The notes: generated by a model not told the origin, from the sequence alone. DNA of 47,856 nt from Tildeniella torsiva UHER 1998/13D (GCA_019358835.1 JAHHIH010000034.1:1-47856), one strand, 5' to 3'. Positions 23,770 through 32,147 are shown, counted from the stretch's first letter. A program made the numbers and translations.

Positions 23770-25572
23770 TCACTGTTCAATCACCATCGCTGTTCCGCCG
23801 CCGCGCCGAGTGGGTTCTGCCGCCGCCAGAGTGGTGCCGTCGGGATGCACGATTAACCCTGCGGCAGCGCCGATTTCGGGCACTGGCTCTAGAACATGGC
23901 CCAGGGCGGCTAACGCCTGGGCGATCGCAGTTTGCTCAAACCCACCGTCTACCTGGGTCATACCCGTGTTGCGCTGGGAGAGTCGCGGGGCCGCGATCGC
24001 CTCAGGCAGCGTCAGGCCAAAGTCGATCAGGTTCACCGCCAGACCGACCACCGTGGTGATGATGGTGGAGCCGCCCGGCGAGCCCAGGGCCAGCAGATCG
24101 CCCTCGGGGCTGTGGATGATAGTGGGGGCCATGCTGCTGCGGGGCCGCTTCCCTGGCTCCGGCGCGTTGGGATGGGGGCTGACGGGGTCAAAGTCGGTCA
24201 GCTCGTTGTTGAGAATAAAGCCATAGCCCGGCACCACCATGCCAGAGCCGCCGATGGATTCGAGGGTGAGCGTGTAAGAGACCAGGTTGCCCTGGCGATC
24301 GCTGACCACCAGATGCGTCGTCGAGGTACCTGCTGGCCCCTCTGCCTGAACAACGGGCGGGGGAACGGTCATGCTGGGGCTGGGGTCGCGCTGGTAGGGC
24401 AGCGGGTTCCCCGGCACCGCGCGAAAGTCCTTGCCCGCCTCCGGGGCGCGATCGCCAATCATCGCCCACCGCGTCTGAACAAAATCGGCACTGCGCAAGC
24501 CAGCCAGGGGCACATCCACATACTCAGGGTCGCCCAGGTAGGCATTGCGATCGGCAAAGGCCAACCGCTCAGCTTCCAGTACGGTGTGCCAAGCCTGGGC
24601 GCGATTGCCCTCACCCAGGTCAAACCCCTCCAAAATGCTGAGAACCTCTCCGGTGGTGATGCCGCCGCTGCTGGGTAAGCCCATGCCGTAAAGCGTATAG
24701 CCCCGGTAGGTGGTCACCGTTGGTGGCCGCACCCGCACCTCGTACCGATCGAGATCGGCCAGCGTCATGCCGCCAGGGATGACGCGAAAGGGGGGTTGCG
24801 CAACGGCGGGGGGTTGCTGCACCGTCTGGGCGATCGCCGCTGCGATCTCACCCCGGTAAAAGGCATTTACCCCCTGGGCCGCCAGCAGACGATAGGCTTT
24901 GGCCAGGTCAGAATTTTTGAATTGGACACCTACCGCAGGCGGTTTGCCATCCGGGAGATACAGCGCCTGGGTCGAGGTAAAGGCTGCAAAGCGGGCCTGG
25001 TTTTGCGTTACCTGGGCGGCAAAGTTGTCATCTACTGCAAAGCCGTTTTCTGCCAGGGCGAGCGCCGGTTGCAGCGCCTCCGACAGCGACAGCGTACCGT
25101 AGCGACTGAGCGCCTCGGTCCACTCCAGCGGCGTGCCCGGCACCCCCACCGCCGCTCCAGACGAAATGCGGTTGGGCGAAAAGGGCAACACCACGCCAGT
25201 CGGGCTATCCGGGTCTTTGAACATATCCACCTGGGCCGAGGCCGGGGCCTGCTCACGACCGTCGAGGGTGATGATGCGATCGCTATCCTTTAGATAGATC
25301 ACCATGAACCCGCCACCGCCAATACCGCCAGAAAAGGGATCGGTCACGCCCAGGGCCGCCGCCGCCGCAACAGCGGCATCGATGGCATTGCCGCCGCGCT
25401 TCAAGACATCGATGCCAATTTGGGTGGCGCGGGCATCTTCTGTAGCCACTGCGCCCCCTCGCCCCTCGGCCACAAAAGCAGTTGTCTGAGACAAAAGCCC
25501 CTGATTTGCAAAAAGAACGCAGCCGATGCAGATGCAAACCCCCAAGACCCCAAACGCGATTCGCCTAACCAT
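23770..25572 (-). CDS. ggt: gamma-glutamyltransferase (gamma-glutamyltranspeptidase)
   Basis: A 600-residue Ntn-hydrolase precursor that cleaves glutathione and other gamma-glutamyl compounds. The N-terminus has a signal or TM segment (AFGVLGVCICIGCVLFA), so it works in the periplasm. The large subunit carries AVATEDARATQIGIDVL, the GGIGGGGFMVIY block and LDGREQAP with the substrate-binding Arg. The self-cleavage point is the T-T-H at about residue 418, whose first Thr becomes the nucleophile of the small subunit. The small subunit holds GFILNNELTDFD and the PRSSMAPTI block and ends after SPGGSTIITTV. All key residues are present. It marks the right end of the HIP1-rich core region. Confidence 0.93.
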   Translation of the reverse strand: MVRRIAFGVLGVCICIGCVLFANQGLLSQTTAFVAEGRGGAVATEDARATQIGIDVLKRGGNAIDAAVAAAAALGVTDPFSGGIGGGGFMVIYLKDSDRIITLDGREQAPASAQVDMFKDPDSPTGVVLPFSPNRISSGAAVGVPGTPLEWTEALSRYGTLSLSEALQPALALAENGFAVDDNFAAQVTQNQARFAAFTSTQALYLPDGKPPAVGVQFKNSDLAKAYRLLAAQGVNAFYRGEIAAAIAQTVQQPPAVAQPPFRVIPGGMTLADLDRYEVRVRPPTVTTYRGYTLYGMGLPSSGGITTGEVLSILEGFDLGEGNRAQAWHTVLEAERLAFADRNAYLGDPEYVDVPLAGLRSADFVQTRWAMIGDRAPEAGKDFRAVPGNPLPYQRDPSPSMTVPPPVVQAEGPAGTSTTHLVVSDRQGNLVSYTLTLESIGGSGMVVPGYGFILNNELTDFDPVSPHPNAPEPGKRPRSSMAPTIIHSPEGDLLALGSPGGSTIITTVVGLAVNLIDFGLTLPEAIAAPRLSQRNTGMTQVDGGFEQTAIAQALAALGHVLEPVPEIGAAAGLIVHPDGTTLAAAEPTRRGGGTAMVIEQ

Positions 25573-25679
25573 AGTGTTCTCACATCAACGCTGCATCATG
25601 GGCACTGTAAACCGAAAGCGTAAGCAGGGAGAGTTTGTCCCAGTGCTTAAAGATTCGTTAGTTGTGAGTCAACGAGTAA

Positions 25680-25707
25680 GTTGGGTGACGCGCTAGCAGA
25701 ACCCAAC
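25680..25707. repeat. short inverted repeat of the GTTGGGT...ACCCAAC type
   Basis: GTTGGGT and ACCCAAC frame a 14-base centre in the gap between ggt and the IS1-like element. Such GTTGGGT/ACCCAAC hairpins are a common dispersed repeat in cyanobacterial intergenic DNA. The stretch 25573-25818 otherwise shows no gene. Confidence 0.4.
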
Positions 25708-25818
25708 AAGCCTCAGTAGCAAGGATGGAAACGGAATCTTGCCCTAAGCCTGTCGTTTGCGAAGCGTCCCCAGAGGAGGAAGGGTGGCTTTGCACAGCAC
25801 GTCAACAGATCAATTGTT

Positions 25819-26597
25819 GGCATTGCTGAATTAAGGAATCAACCGTGGAGGGCTGGGACATCGCCGAAATTGAGGTAGTGATAACATACGCCTACGGCGG
25901 GGCGTAGCCCTACGAACGGAGTGAGCCAGCATGTGTACGGACTTGGAATAACAAAGTGGGGTAGTGACGCATAGAGCTTCGCTCCGCCAAGGGCGTACGG
26001 GTGTTTTTACCTTCAACCCGAGTCATGTAGGTTTTGGAGACAATCTGATCGCCCTTCGGAATGAAGCCGGGATACACCGACTAGCCATCGGTAACGTAGC
26101 AATAGCGGTTCTAGGCCACCACGATAGACCAGAGTGGGGCAAAGGTTTCAGCACTATGGTCACCCAGTAACCAGCCTAAAATCCCCTTTTTAAAGTGGTC
26201 AACGGCTGTCCACAGCCAAATCTTGTTTTTTTGAGCCGACAAAAGTTTCCAATTCGTCAAGTTCACCGACCTCTGGCGTTGTTTCAGGGTCGTAAGCATC
26301 AGAGAGTCGTTAGCCAACTTGCTTTACCCACGTAATGACCGTCGTATGATGCACCCCTTTGACTCGCTCAACGGCTCGAAACCTGGGGCCGTTGGTGTAC
26401 AGCTTGAGACACTCGCGTCTGACCTCATCGGAGTCCCCTCGGTGGGGTTCGCAGGCATCGATAAATTGACGACCGCAAGCTACACAGATGTGATTCTGCT
26501 TACCTTTCCTTTTGGCATTCTTACGGATACGAGACGCTCCACATTCCGGACATTGCATCGCATAATGCCCTAATTCATCTCTTAATTATGCAACGCC
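25819..26597 (-). mobile_element. IS1-family insertion sequence, degenerate
   Basis: Imperfect terminal inverted repeats of 21 bp (left 25819-25839 beginning GGCATTGCTGAATTAAG, right 26577-26597 complement beginning GGCGTTGCATAATTAAG, 16 of 21 matching) bound 779 bp, close to the 768 bp of IS1. The interior encodes a broken IS1 transposase on the minus strand. No target duplication is visible in the adjacent 9 bp. The right end lies inside an integrase fragment. Confidence 0.8.
25834..26558 (-). pseudogene. IS1-family transposase (InsA/InsB type), broken
   Basis: The N-terminal part (26310-26558) is the InsA-like zinc ribbon CPECGASRIRKNAKRKGKQ and HTH. An in-frame TAA at 26310-26312 interrupts the protein, beyond which the same frame reads SDAYDPETTPEVGELDELET. 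At 26225-26231 the minus strand has A-AAA-AAC, the canonical IS1 -1 slippage heptamer, after which the other frame continues KNKIWLWTAVDHFKKGILGW. The C-terminal end is found in another frame at about 25850-25960 (LCYSKSVHML) and contains a short palindromic GCCTACGGC-type insert. With a stop and at least one further shift it is inactive. Confidence 0.78.
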
Positions 26598-26737
26598 AGA
26601 AAATCTAGCTCGATTTGACGGGCTTTTTGCTCGGCGAGCTTGCGGTTAATGGGGGAATCAGGCAAGCCGGTGCTGAAGTAGTATCGTTGGCGCTGCCAGT
26701 TAAAGACCAACTGCGGGCGATCGTTGGAGTTCTTGAC
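26582..26737 (-). pseudogene. N-terminal fragment of a tyrosine-recombinase integrase
   Basis: The minus frame reads VKNSNDRPQLVFNWQRQRYY then FSTGLPDSPINRKLAEQKAR and IELDFLAL, the arm-type DNA-binding N-terminus (DUF3596-like) of cyanobacterial phage integrases. It is cut off exactly at the right inverted repeat of the IS1-like element, whose first bases supply the last codons and the stop. The catalytic domain is not found on the other side of the element, so a deletion accompanied or followed the insertion. Confidence 0.65.
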
Positions 26738-26807
26738 CTAGACGGTACGTGGTATCGCTAAGGTTGAGGTACTGCGAAATTGCTTGCTTACTCACAAACT
26801 GAGTCAT
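26700..26807 (-). CDS. 35-residue excisionase-like fragment
   Basis: The frame begins MTQFVSKQAISQYLNLSDTT, resembling the N-terminal helix-turn-helix of small excisionase-like DNA-binding proteins encoded beside integrases. It runs into a stop after 35 codons, overlapping the integrase fragment in another frame. A GGAG lies 8-9 bases upstream. It is probably a truncated relic of the same integrative element. Confidence 0.3.
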   Translation of the reverse strand: MTQFVSKQAISQYLNLSDTTYRLGQELQRSPAVGL

Positions 26808-26824
26808 GGCGTCTCCTAAAGCCA

Positions 26825-27013
26825 TCAGAGCTGGCTCAAATAAAGGAAATGGATGCAGCAGGATTTAGCCTGGGCCTTGAGCACCCAGCGTTCATTCTCC
26901 TTGGCATCGATGTAGACATCGACAAGACGGCCTGCTGCTGAGGCTTCTCGCTGGTGTAGCAGGCACCGAAGGAGAGTGATCAACAGCTGCCGTCTGTCTG
27001 TGTCCTCACTCTA
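26825..27013 (-). pseudogene. possible remnant of a small cyanobacterial protein
   Basis: A minus frame without an ATG start reads DRRQLLITLLRCLLHQREAS, then RLVDVYIDAKENERWVLKAQ, ending in LYLSQL and a stop. It has coding-like composition and lies just upstream of the integrase and excisionase relics. An upstream TAG closes the frame. I do not recognise it. The adjoining stretch 27014-27390 shows no gene I can support. Confidence 0.25.
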
Positions 27014-27393
27014 GGCGGCGGTGATGACTAGAGTGTGGATAACAGCCGTCAATTTTATGGCCAATGGAAATTTGGCAAAACAAAACCCCTGGCGCTTGCC
27101 AAGGGCTTCAGTGAAATTCGACATCAGTATCCTAAGCTATTTGGCTCAGCCCCCGCGATCGCACCCTTCAGCAGGTCATCCCAGGCTGCCACATAGGGCT
27201 TTGCTTTCGAGGTGAAAAAGAACCTCTCCTAATCGCTTCGGTGGGGTCGTGGTTTGACATAAAGCAGCACAACACACCATAAAAGTAAAGAACATCCATC
27301 ACAATTAGGCGAAAGTTGACCCGTTTCGGGTGAGCGCTCCACTTCTTGTAAATCTGGCGGTTGAAGGATGTCACAACGCAGCGGGCTAAGCCA

Positions 27394-27440
27394 CTATAGA
27401 GCGAAGGGCAGACCTACTGCCTTCCCGTTCAACTCTATAG
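27394..27440. repeat. nested inverted repeat
   Basis: CTATAGAG and CTCTATAG (8 bp, perfect) enclose a second AAGG-CAG/CTGCCTT stem with one bulge. A GC-rich CCCCCGGTG/CATCGGGGG stem follows at about 27463-27486, where it could stop transcription from the cyAbrB gene. Confidence 0.35.
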
Positions 27441-27519
27441 CGAACTTCTTATAGTCAAACCGCCCCCGGTGTCCAGTGCATCGGGGGTTATTCAATGGTG
27501 CGATCGCATCATCAACTCT

Positions 27520-27909
27520 TCACGCTGCATCTTCATTGCCATCGGCATCTAGCTGCTTTAGGTGAATGTGCTTGTAGCCCAGCTTAATCGTGAACTCATC
27601 TCCAGACTTAAGGCCCATTTCTTGGGTGTAGGCTGCCCCAATCACGATCTGACCATTTTTGTGGACAGTTAGGGTATACGAAGCTTCACGGCCTCGACCA
27701 TCTGCACTATTCTCAGGCTCAAGCTGAATACCCTTAGCCGCTAGTAGAGCATCATAAAACTCAGCCAGGCTCACACGGGTCTTCCCTTCTTTACCGACCG
27801 TGTAGTAGCCACATTCTTTAGCGAGTTCCCGCTTAGTCAGGCCATCATTCTCTTTCACCTTGGCCAGGAGAGCCTTGCCTGTCAGGGCTTCCTTACTTTT
27901 CACTGCCAT
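27520..27909 (-). CDS. cyAbrB-type transcriptional regulator
   Basis: A 129-residue member of the cyanobacterial AbrB family. Unlike Bacillus AbrB, its swapped-hairpin domain is C-terminal: YTLTVHKNGQIVIGAAYTQE and then LKSGDEFTIKLGYKHIHLKQL. The N-terminal half has the cyanobacteria-specific block LTKRELAKECGYYTV and FYDALLAAKGI. Family members are global regulators of nitrogen and carbon metabolism and hydrogenase, and are normally chromosomal. Here the gene stands alone between an integrase relic and an IS, so it may be an extra copy. The choice between the two cyAbrB clades is not made by eye. Confidence 0.88.
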   Translation of the reverse strand: MAVKSKEALTGKALLAKVKENDGLTKRELAKECGYYTVGKEGKTRVSLAEFYDALLAAKGIQLEPENSADGRGREASYTLTVHKNGQIVIGAAYTQEMGLKSGDEFTIKLGYKHIHLKQLDADGNEDAA

Positions 27910-28101
27910 AATTCAAACTATCCATAGGGTACACATGAAAATCCACAATGACTGCTAGAAAACCTCTAGAATCATCTAGTTCTCTTTCCCTTCCACGCTA
28001 TCGAACGACTTGAAGGAAGAATCAGGGACTCTTTAATTTATCCTACCCTGATTATAGTTACTCATTAATTCAGTGACTCGTATATTCAAGGCTGATATCC
28101 A

Positions 28102-28272
28102 ATGAAAAGCACCATTGGCCAGATTTACGTTATCCAGTCTACTAACCTAACCGCTCAGCGAGTCGTTGTAGGATAAGCCTGATTTACTCTGGAAGATGCG
28201 CTACTAATCGTTGAGACGGCCAATAATACAGAGGATGCCTGCTTCTATGAAATGTTGGCCGCAAAGAAGTAG
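28102..28272 (+). pseudogene. small ORF with two in-frame stops
   Basis: From the ATG at 28102 a single frame of 57 codons runs to 28272 and reads MKSTIGQIYVIQSTNLTAQR, then is broken by TAA and TGA at codons 25 and 27, and resumes FTLEDALLIVETANNTEDAC. The composition on both sides is protein-like, so this may be a decayed small gene. The rest of 27910-28335 holds only a short CTAGA-rich repeat near 27955-27980. Confidence 0.25.
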
Positions 28273-28347
28273 GGCAAAATAAATCGAGGTCACGTTAACC
28301 TAGCGTTAGGTTTTCTCCCTCAGAGGGATGATGATGGCACTGGTTCG

Positions 28348-29013
28348 TTAAGAGGAGATGTATCGAAACCCTTTCATGCAAAGGATTTCCTGGGTTGATA
28401 AGGGTCGAGAGCAGAGACCTATCGCCATCGCCGGAGTCGTCCGTTTCTCTAATCCCCAGTGCGGCCTCACCCAATTATGAATGATCCGCTGAACATCCAA
28501 GACGCGCTGCAACCCTGCCCGAGTCTTAGCATAGAGATTCTGACGCCGACGATACGCGCTACACCGTCGTCTTAGGGCCGCATTCTGGGCCTCGTTATGA
28601 TTCGCATGCACCTCCGCAGTGGGGCTAATCGCGGTGAACGGATGCTCTGCCTTAACCCAAACCACACGTCGCTGGCCTTGAGAGCCTTTGATTTTCATCG
28701 CCACTTCGAGCCCTTCTCGCCAGACTTTTCGAGTGCGGTAGGCTCTTGGGCAATTGCGGAGCGCTAGATAGACACTGGCCAAGTCCCACAATGCTTTAGC
28801 GTAGCGACGCTCACCGTCGGTGAACCACCGAATGTAAGGACACGCTTGTGCCCACTGCCAAGCCTGTTGCGTTCCCCGCTGAAACAGCAGTTCGTCCTTA
28901 TGACCCGCCATTGCTGAAACCCAGTAGCGACTGCTGCGTTCGATAAAGTGGATCGTCCAGCCTTCTGAGCTAGCGGGGGGGACGGTTCTCGCCGACGCGA
29001 GTGTACACCTCAT
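28348..29013 (-). pseudogene. transposase C-terminal part (DDE domain)
   Basis: This frame overlaps the N-terminal part and contributes SEGWTIHFIERSSRYWVSAM, the Asp region IRWFTDGERRYAKALWDLAS, the Glu-containing NEAQNAALRRRCSAYRRRQN and the end HNWVRPHWGLEKRTTPAMAI. It has no convincing start of its own. It is the continuation of the 28970-29344 frame across the C7 run, so the transposase is disrupted unless slippage restores it. Confidence 0.7.
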
Positions 29014-29344
29014 CTCCTTCTAGCGTCACCTCTCGACCTGCTGGGGCCGAGGGTGACCAGGCATCAACCTGATTTGCCAAGCGCTCTTCCCAGCGCAGAA
29101 TTGTTGAGTGAGATTTACCGAAAGTGCGGCCTGCCGCCCGCACTCCCATCCCTTCGGTGCGGCTAGTCAATGCCGTGGCCACCAATGAACTAGGTGCTCG
29201 GAGTTGGGCCATTGGGGTGCCGGTGCGCTCATTAAATCGCTTGCCGCAGTCGTTGCAGCGATATCGCTGGAGCAGCACACCGTCTGAGAGCGATTCCCGC
29301 CCATTCTTTACAACCTGGAGGCTTTGGCAGTGAGGACAATCCAT
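28970..29344 (-). pseudogene. transposase N-terminal part (zinc ribbon, HTH)
   Basis: From the ATG at 29344 it reads MDCPHCQSLQVVKNGRES, a C-x2-C...C-x2-C zinc ribbon (second pair CNDC), then an HTH (GMGVRAAGRTFGKSHSTILR) and the first catalytic Asp region LEGDEVYTRVGENRPP. The frame closes just after a run of seven C residues on the coding strand. The rest of the protein continues in the +1 frame (28348-29013). With six C residues the two would be one protein of about 330 residues. Confidence 0.7.
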
Positions 29345-29449
29345 GGCTTTGGAGTAGTTGCACTGCACCCATTTTACCTATCACCGCCTAACAGACCAGT
29401 GCCCCGAGTTTGTTCTATCTCAACTGTATTGACTCCAATGTCTAACTTC

Positions 29450-29461
29450 TTTCAGATTCTT
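29450..29461 (-). promoter_or_regulatory. AraC-type box, copy A
   Basis: The minus strand reads AAGAATCTGAAA. The box lies just outside the right end of the insertion sequence, facing it, so the gene it once controlled may have been replaced by the element. It matches seven other boxes in this window. The gap 29404-29643 holds nothing else I can name. Confidence 0.5.
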
Positions 29462-29643
29462 ATAGTTTTCTTAGTTCCTAATCTTCTGAAACCGTAACGA
29501 TGAGTTTGCCCTGATTCGTACTGTCAAAGAGCTGTTTCTATTTATAGTTCGATTCTGTGATTGAACCTACAGGCAGCAATTCCCGGACATCCGCCCCAGT
29601 CGATGCATCTAATTTTACAAACAAGCATTCCGAACATGGAAAT

Positions 29644-30219
29644 TTATGAGTTCAACGCCTTTTCGATACAACGATCGGGAATGAGCCACAGAACTGCAAC
29701 CAGAACGTATAATGCACATGCAAGCCAAGGGATTGCAAAAGCAAGTGGAATTGCAGCTGCATAAATCAATACCGATAACTTGCCTTTAGAGTTTCGACCA
29801 AGAGCATTTGCAAGTGTGGAATCTTGACCGTGGTGAAAAACAAGTGTGCGGGTTAGAGTGAAGTAGGCGATCGCAGCCAAAAATAGAACCACACCATAAA
29901 GCGCCACAGGCAACGCAGCAAAGTGATTTTCACCCATCCATGCGGTGACAAAGGGAAATAATGATAACCAGAACAACAAATGTAGGTTTGCCCACAAAGT
30001 TGAACCATTCACTTGTCGGACTACCTGAAACAGGTGATGGTGATTGTTCCAGTAAATCCCAACATGCACGAAACTCAATACATAGCTTAGAAAGATTGGA
30101 ATCAACGGACGTAGTGCAGCTAAATCTGACTCATGAGGTATTTTTAACTCCAGCACCATAATGGTGATAATAATAGCAATTACCCCATCACTGAATGCTT
30201 CCAACCTACCTTTAACCAT
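29644..30219 (-). CDS. TMEM175/DUF1211-family potassium channel
   Basis: A 191-residue membrane protein with about six hydrophobic helices. The first carries the family signature RLEAFSDGVIAIIITIMVLE, in which F-S-D-G forms part of the channel pore, and the second region includes the conserved W-N-N-H-H-H motif. It is the usual length for bacterial TMEM175 (about 200 residues, one six-helix repeat, assembling as tetramer). The start at 30219 has AGGAGC about 11 bases upstream. The gene stands alone on its strand, downstream of the hydrolase at 30329. Role: potassium leak channel in the plasma membrane. Confidence 0.85.
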   Translation of the reverse strand: MVKGRLEAFSDGVIAIIITIMVLELKIPHESDLAALRPLIPIFLSYVLSFVHVGIYWNNHHHLFQVVRQVNGSTLWANLHLLFWLSLFPFVTAWMGENHFAALPVALYGVVLFLAAIAYFTLTRTLVFHHGQDSTLANALGRNSKGKLSVLIYAAAIPLAFAIPWLACALYVLVAVLWLIPDRCIEKALNS

Positions 30220-30328
30220 TTTTGGATATGCTCCTTGTTTGCTTACCGCGTTGTATAACTACCGTTTGCAAAAATTGTTGTCCGGTTATCCACTATTCAT
30301 TCAATATCTCAACGCAGCAGATCACTAA

Positions 30329-31165
30329 TTATTCCTGCTGAAGAAAGTCCAGCAACAGGGGATTGATCTGATCAGCGTGGGTCCAGTTGATGGCGTGCGG
30401 CCCACCAGGAATGACAACCAGTTGACTGTTTTTAATCAGTTTTGGAAGTCTTGCTGCGGTGGACTCCAGTGGCAGAATGCGATCGGCATCGCCATGGATG
30501 ATCAGGGTTGGCACATCAATGCGGGGCAAATCATCGCGGAAATCGGTGAGCCAGGAGGGTACACAGTCCAAAGTCCCTTTAGCAGAAGCTCCTGCTGCTA
30601 CATTCCAACTGGCTTGAATCGCTTCATTGCTGATGCGATCGCCCAGCAACACGTCCACATTGAAGAATCCCTGGAAGAATGTAGAAAAGTAGGCTGGACG
30701 GTCTTCAAAAATCGCTTTCATAATGCCATCGAAAACGCTTTGATCAACACCCTCTGGATTGTCGTCCGTCTTTAACAGAAACGGTGGAACGGGAGCCATC
30801 AGCACGGCTTTCTGCACCCGCTCTGAGCCGTATTTGCCAAGATAACGTGTGACTTCGCCTGTTCCCATTGAGAAACCGACCAGCACGGTGTTTTGCAAGT
30901 CAAGCTTGGTCATGAGTGTATTCAAATCGGCGGCGAAGGTATCGTAGTCATAGCCAGATGAGGGCTGACTGGAAGCACCGAATCCTCGGCGATCGTAAGT
31001 GATCACTCGATACCCCGCATTTAGCAGCACTAAGACCTGCTTTTCCCAAGAATGACCGTTGAGGGGAAATCCATGAATGAGAACAATCGGTTGGCCTGTC
31101 CCAAAATCTTCGTAGTAAAGATCAATGGTTGCAGAATTTTCTTGGCCGACAGTAAGGTAAGACAT
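30329..31165 (-). CDS. alpha/beta hydrolase, non-heme haloperoxidase type
   Basis: A 278-residue cytosolic alpha/beta hydrolase of the cofactor-free haloperoxidase/arylesterase group. It shows the oxyanion HGFPLNGHSWEKQ, the YDRRGFGAS strand, the nucleophile Ser in GFSMGTGEV, the acid Asp in IIHGDADRILP and the catalytic His in GGPHAINWTHAD. CACAGGAGATTACA gives a good ribosome binding site. Two AraC-type boxes lie upstream, the nearer one beginning only 22 bp from the start codon, so expression is probably induced by an AraC-family regulator. Substrate unknown; likely esters, peracids or lactones in stress or detoxification. Confidence 0.88.
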   Translation of the reverse strand: MSYLTVGQENSATIDLYYEDFGTGQPIVLIHGFPLNGHSWEKQVLVLLNAGYRVITYDRRGFGASSQPSSGYDYDTFAADLNTLMTKLDLQNTVLVGFSMGTGEVTRYLGKYGSERVQKAVLMAPVPPFLLKTDDNPEGVDQSVFDGIMKAIFEDRPAYFSTFFQGFFNVDVLLGDRISNEAIQASWNVAAGASAKGTLDCVPSWLTDFRDDLPRIDVPTLIIHGDADRILPLESTAARLPKLIKNSQLVVIPGGPHAINWTHADQINPLLLDFLQQE

Positions 31166-31186
31166 TGTAATCTCCTGTGAATACTG

Positions 31187-31253
31187 CTTCAGATTCTTGT
31201 CTGATTTAACTTAAATGTAGTGAATTCCAAGCCTCAGTTTCTTTCAGATTCTT
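31187..31253 (-). promoter_or_regulatory. AraC-type boxes, copy B, upstream of the hydrolase
   Basis: Two boxes on the minus strand, AAGAATCTGAAG (31187-31198) and AAGAATCTGAAA (31242-31253), lie 55 bp apart. The intervening sequence is about 80% identical to the region upstream of the pirin gene (43952-44018), with the same 55-bp spacing. Confidence 0.65.
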
Positions 31254-31342
31254 ATGGTGTTAGTGAATCTGCTTGAGGGCTTTCCAGTGAATCGGTTGAA
31301 GTGCTGTGTCAAATAGCTTTGACTGGAGAAGCCTACTTGTAG
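31244..31342 (-). pseudogene. 3' fragment of an AraC-family regulator
   Basis: The minus frame reads LQVGFSSQSYLTQHFNRFTG, the second HTH of an AraC/XylS-family (PchR-like) activator, and ends in the TGA that is part of a regulatory box. Upstream it is joined at about 31336 to an IS4-type transposase fragment, so the rest of the regulator has been lost. Confidence 0.65.
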
Positions 31343-31536
31343 TAGATGCGACCGCCCAACACCCAACGCTTGCCTGAGAGGAGGCAATGCTTGCCCACTT
31401 GCAAATTGGCAAAGACCCGTTCACCCGTCTGACGACGTTTGCCCGAGCAAGAGCTGATCCGGTCGCTTTGGCGCAGCCTCAGGTGAAAGGGAATGGCCTT
31501 GGGTAACAGTAAAAAGCTACACCACTCCCGGCCCAC
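31333..31536 (-). pseudogene. IS4-family transposase fragment
   Basis: The frame contains IPFHLRLRQSDRI, then FANLQVGKHCLLSGKRWV, matching the interior of IS4-family transposases between catalytic blocks. It lacks start, DDE residues and ends. It abuts the AraC fragment. The remainder up to 31850 shows no gene. Confidence 0.55.
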
Positions 31537-31850
31537 AATCTCTCATTTGCCTCTAAAGCAATGAATTTGGGTGTTAGGAAAGAGCTGCCCGAATGACGTG
31601 GTAATTCCTAGCTCACCTCCTCACTACTCACATTTTCAAATCCCCAGCTAGTAAAGCTTTCTGCTCCCCTCACTCCGTTTTTATTCCTGCACCTTGGTTT
31701 GAGCCAATCCCTTATCGTTCAAAGCCTTTATCGTGTTTGATAGAACTGCCGCTATAACTTGCGTGAGCCGAGTTTACTTGTCGATTGATTATGGCAACTA
31801 AATTGCCCAAATTCTTTGGTAGTGCCTGATCAGCAGGTTGAGATTTGCCA

Positions 31851-32147
31851 CTACTGATACCTAACCATTGCATCGTTAACCTCCGCAGGCAACCCGCCAA
31901 CATTGTAAGAATTGATATGGACAACATGCTCCCAACCCGCACCGGCAGTCGCTAAAGTTCGCTCTACATTCCGAAACGCCTGAGCAATTTCGTCCGCAAG
32001 TAATTCGGGAATTTGCAGATCGTCATCCCAACCACCTTGGCTGGATGTCTCCACTCGATTGCCAATTTTTACCGCTTGCGATTAGTGCAATTCATCCAGC
32101 ATGTATTCCCCATAGCCGGGGATGATAAAAAACTCGGGCTTATCCAT
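31851..32147 (-). pseudogene. RidA/YjgF-family gene with an in-frame stop
   Basis: From a well-placed ATG at 32147 (GGAGAAACACC upstream) the frame reads MDKPEFFIIPGYGEYMLDEL, then H and TAA, then SQAVKIGNRVETSSQGGWDD in the same frame. The stop sits where the family has Tyr, so one base change (TAT or TAC to TAA) broke it. The protein continues through EHVVHINSYNVGG to MVRYQ and a second stop, short of the conserved C-terminal end. RidA enzymes deaminate reactive enamines. The gene directly follows the TAP-like hydrolase on the same strand. Confidence 0.75.

Larger units (their letters stand above)
28336..29403 (-). mobile_element. insertion sequence with GGCACTGGT-type inverted repeats
   Basis: Left 28336-28355 and right 29384-29403 form 20-bp terminal inverted repeats (16 of 20 matching, both beginning GGCACTGGT) around 1068 bp. 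The interior encodes a zinc-ribbon, HTH and DDE transposase in two frames on the minus strand. No target duplication is visible. The InsA-like zinc ribbon suggests IS1 relatives but the ends begin like IS6-family ends, so I leave the family open. Confidence 0.78.

Noticed and set aside
23932..24678. 248-residue plus-strand frame
   Set aside because: Antisense to gamma-glutamyltransferase; no independent support.
27168..27374. 68-residue minus-strand frame with an aromatic stretch
   Set aside because: No ribosome binding site or recognisable motif, and it sits in decayed DNA; not enough to call a gene.
25573..29403. CRISPR array or retron-like element in the gene-poor stretch
   Set aside because: The repeats seen are insertion-sequence ends and short hairpins; no regularly spaced direct repeats or reverse transcriptase motif are present.
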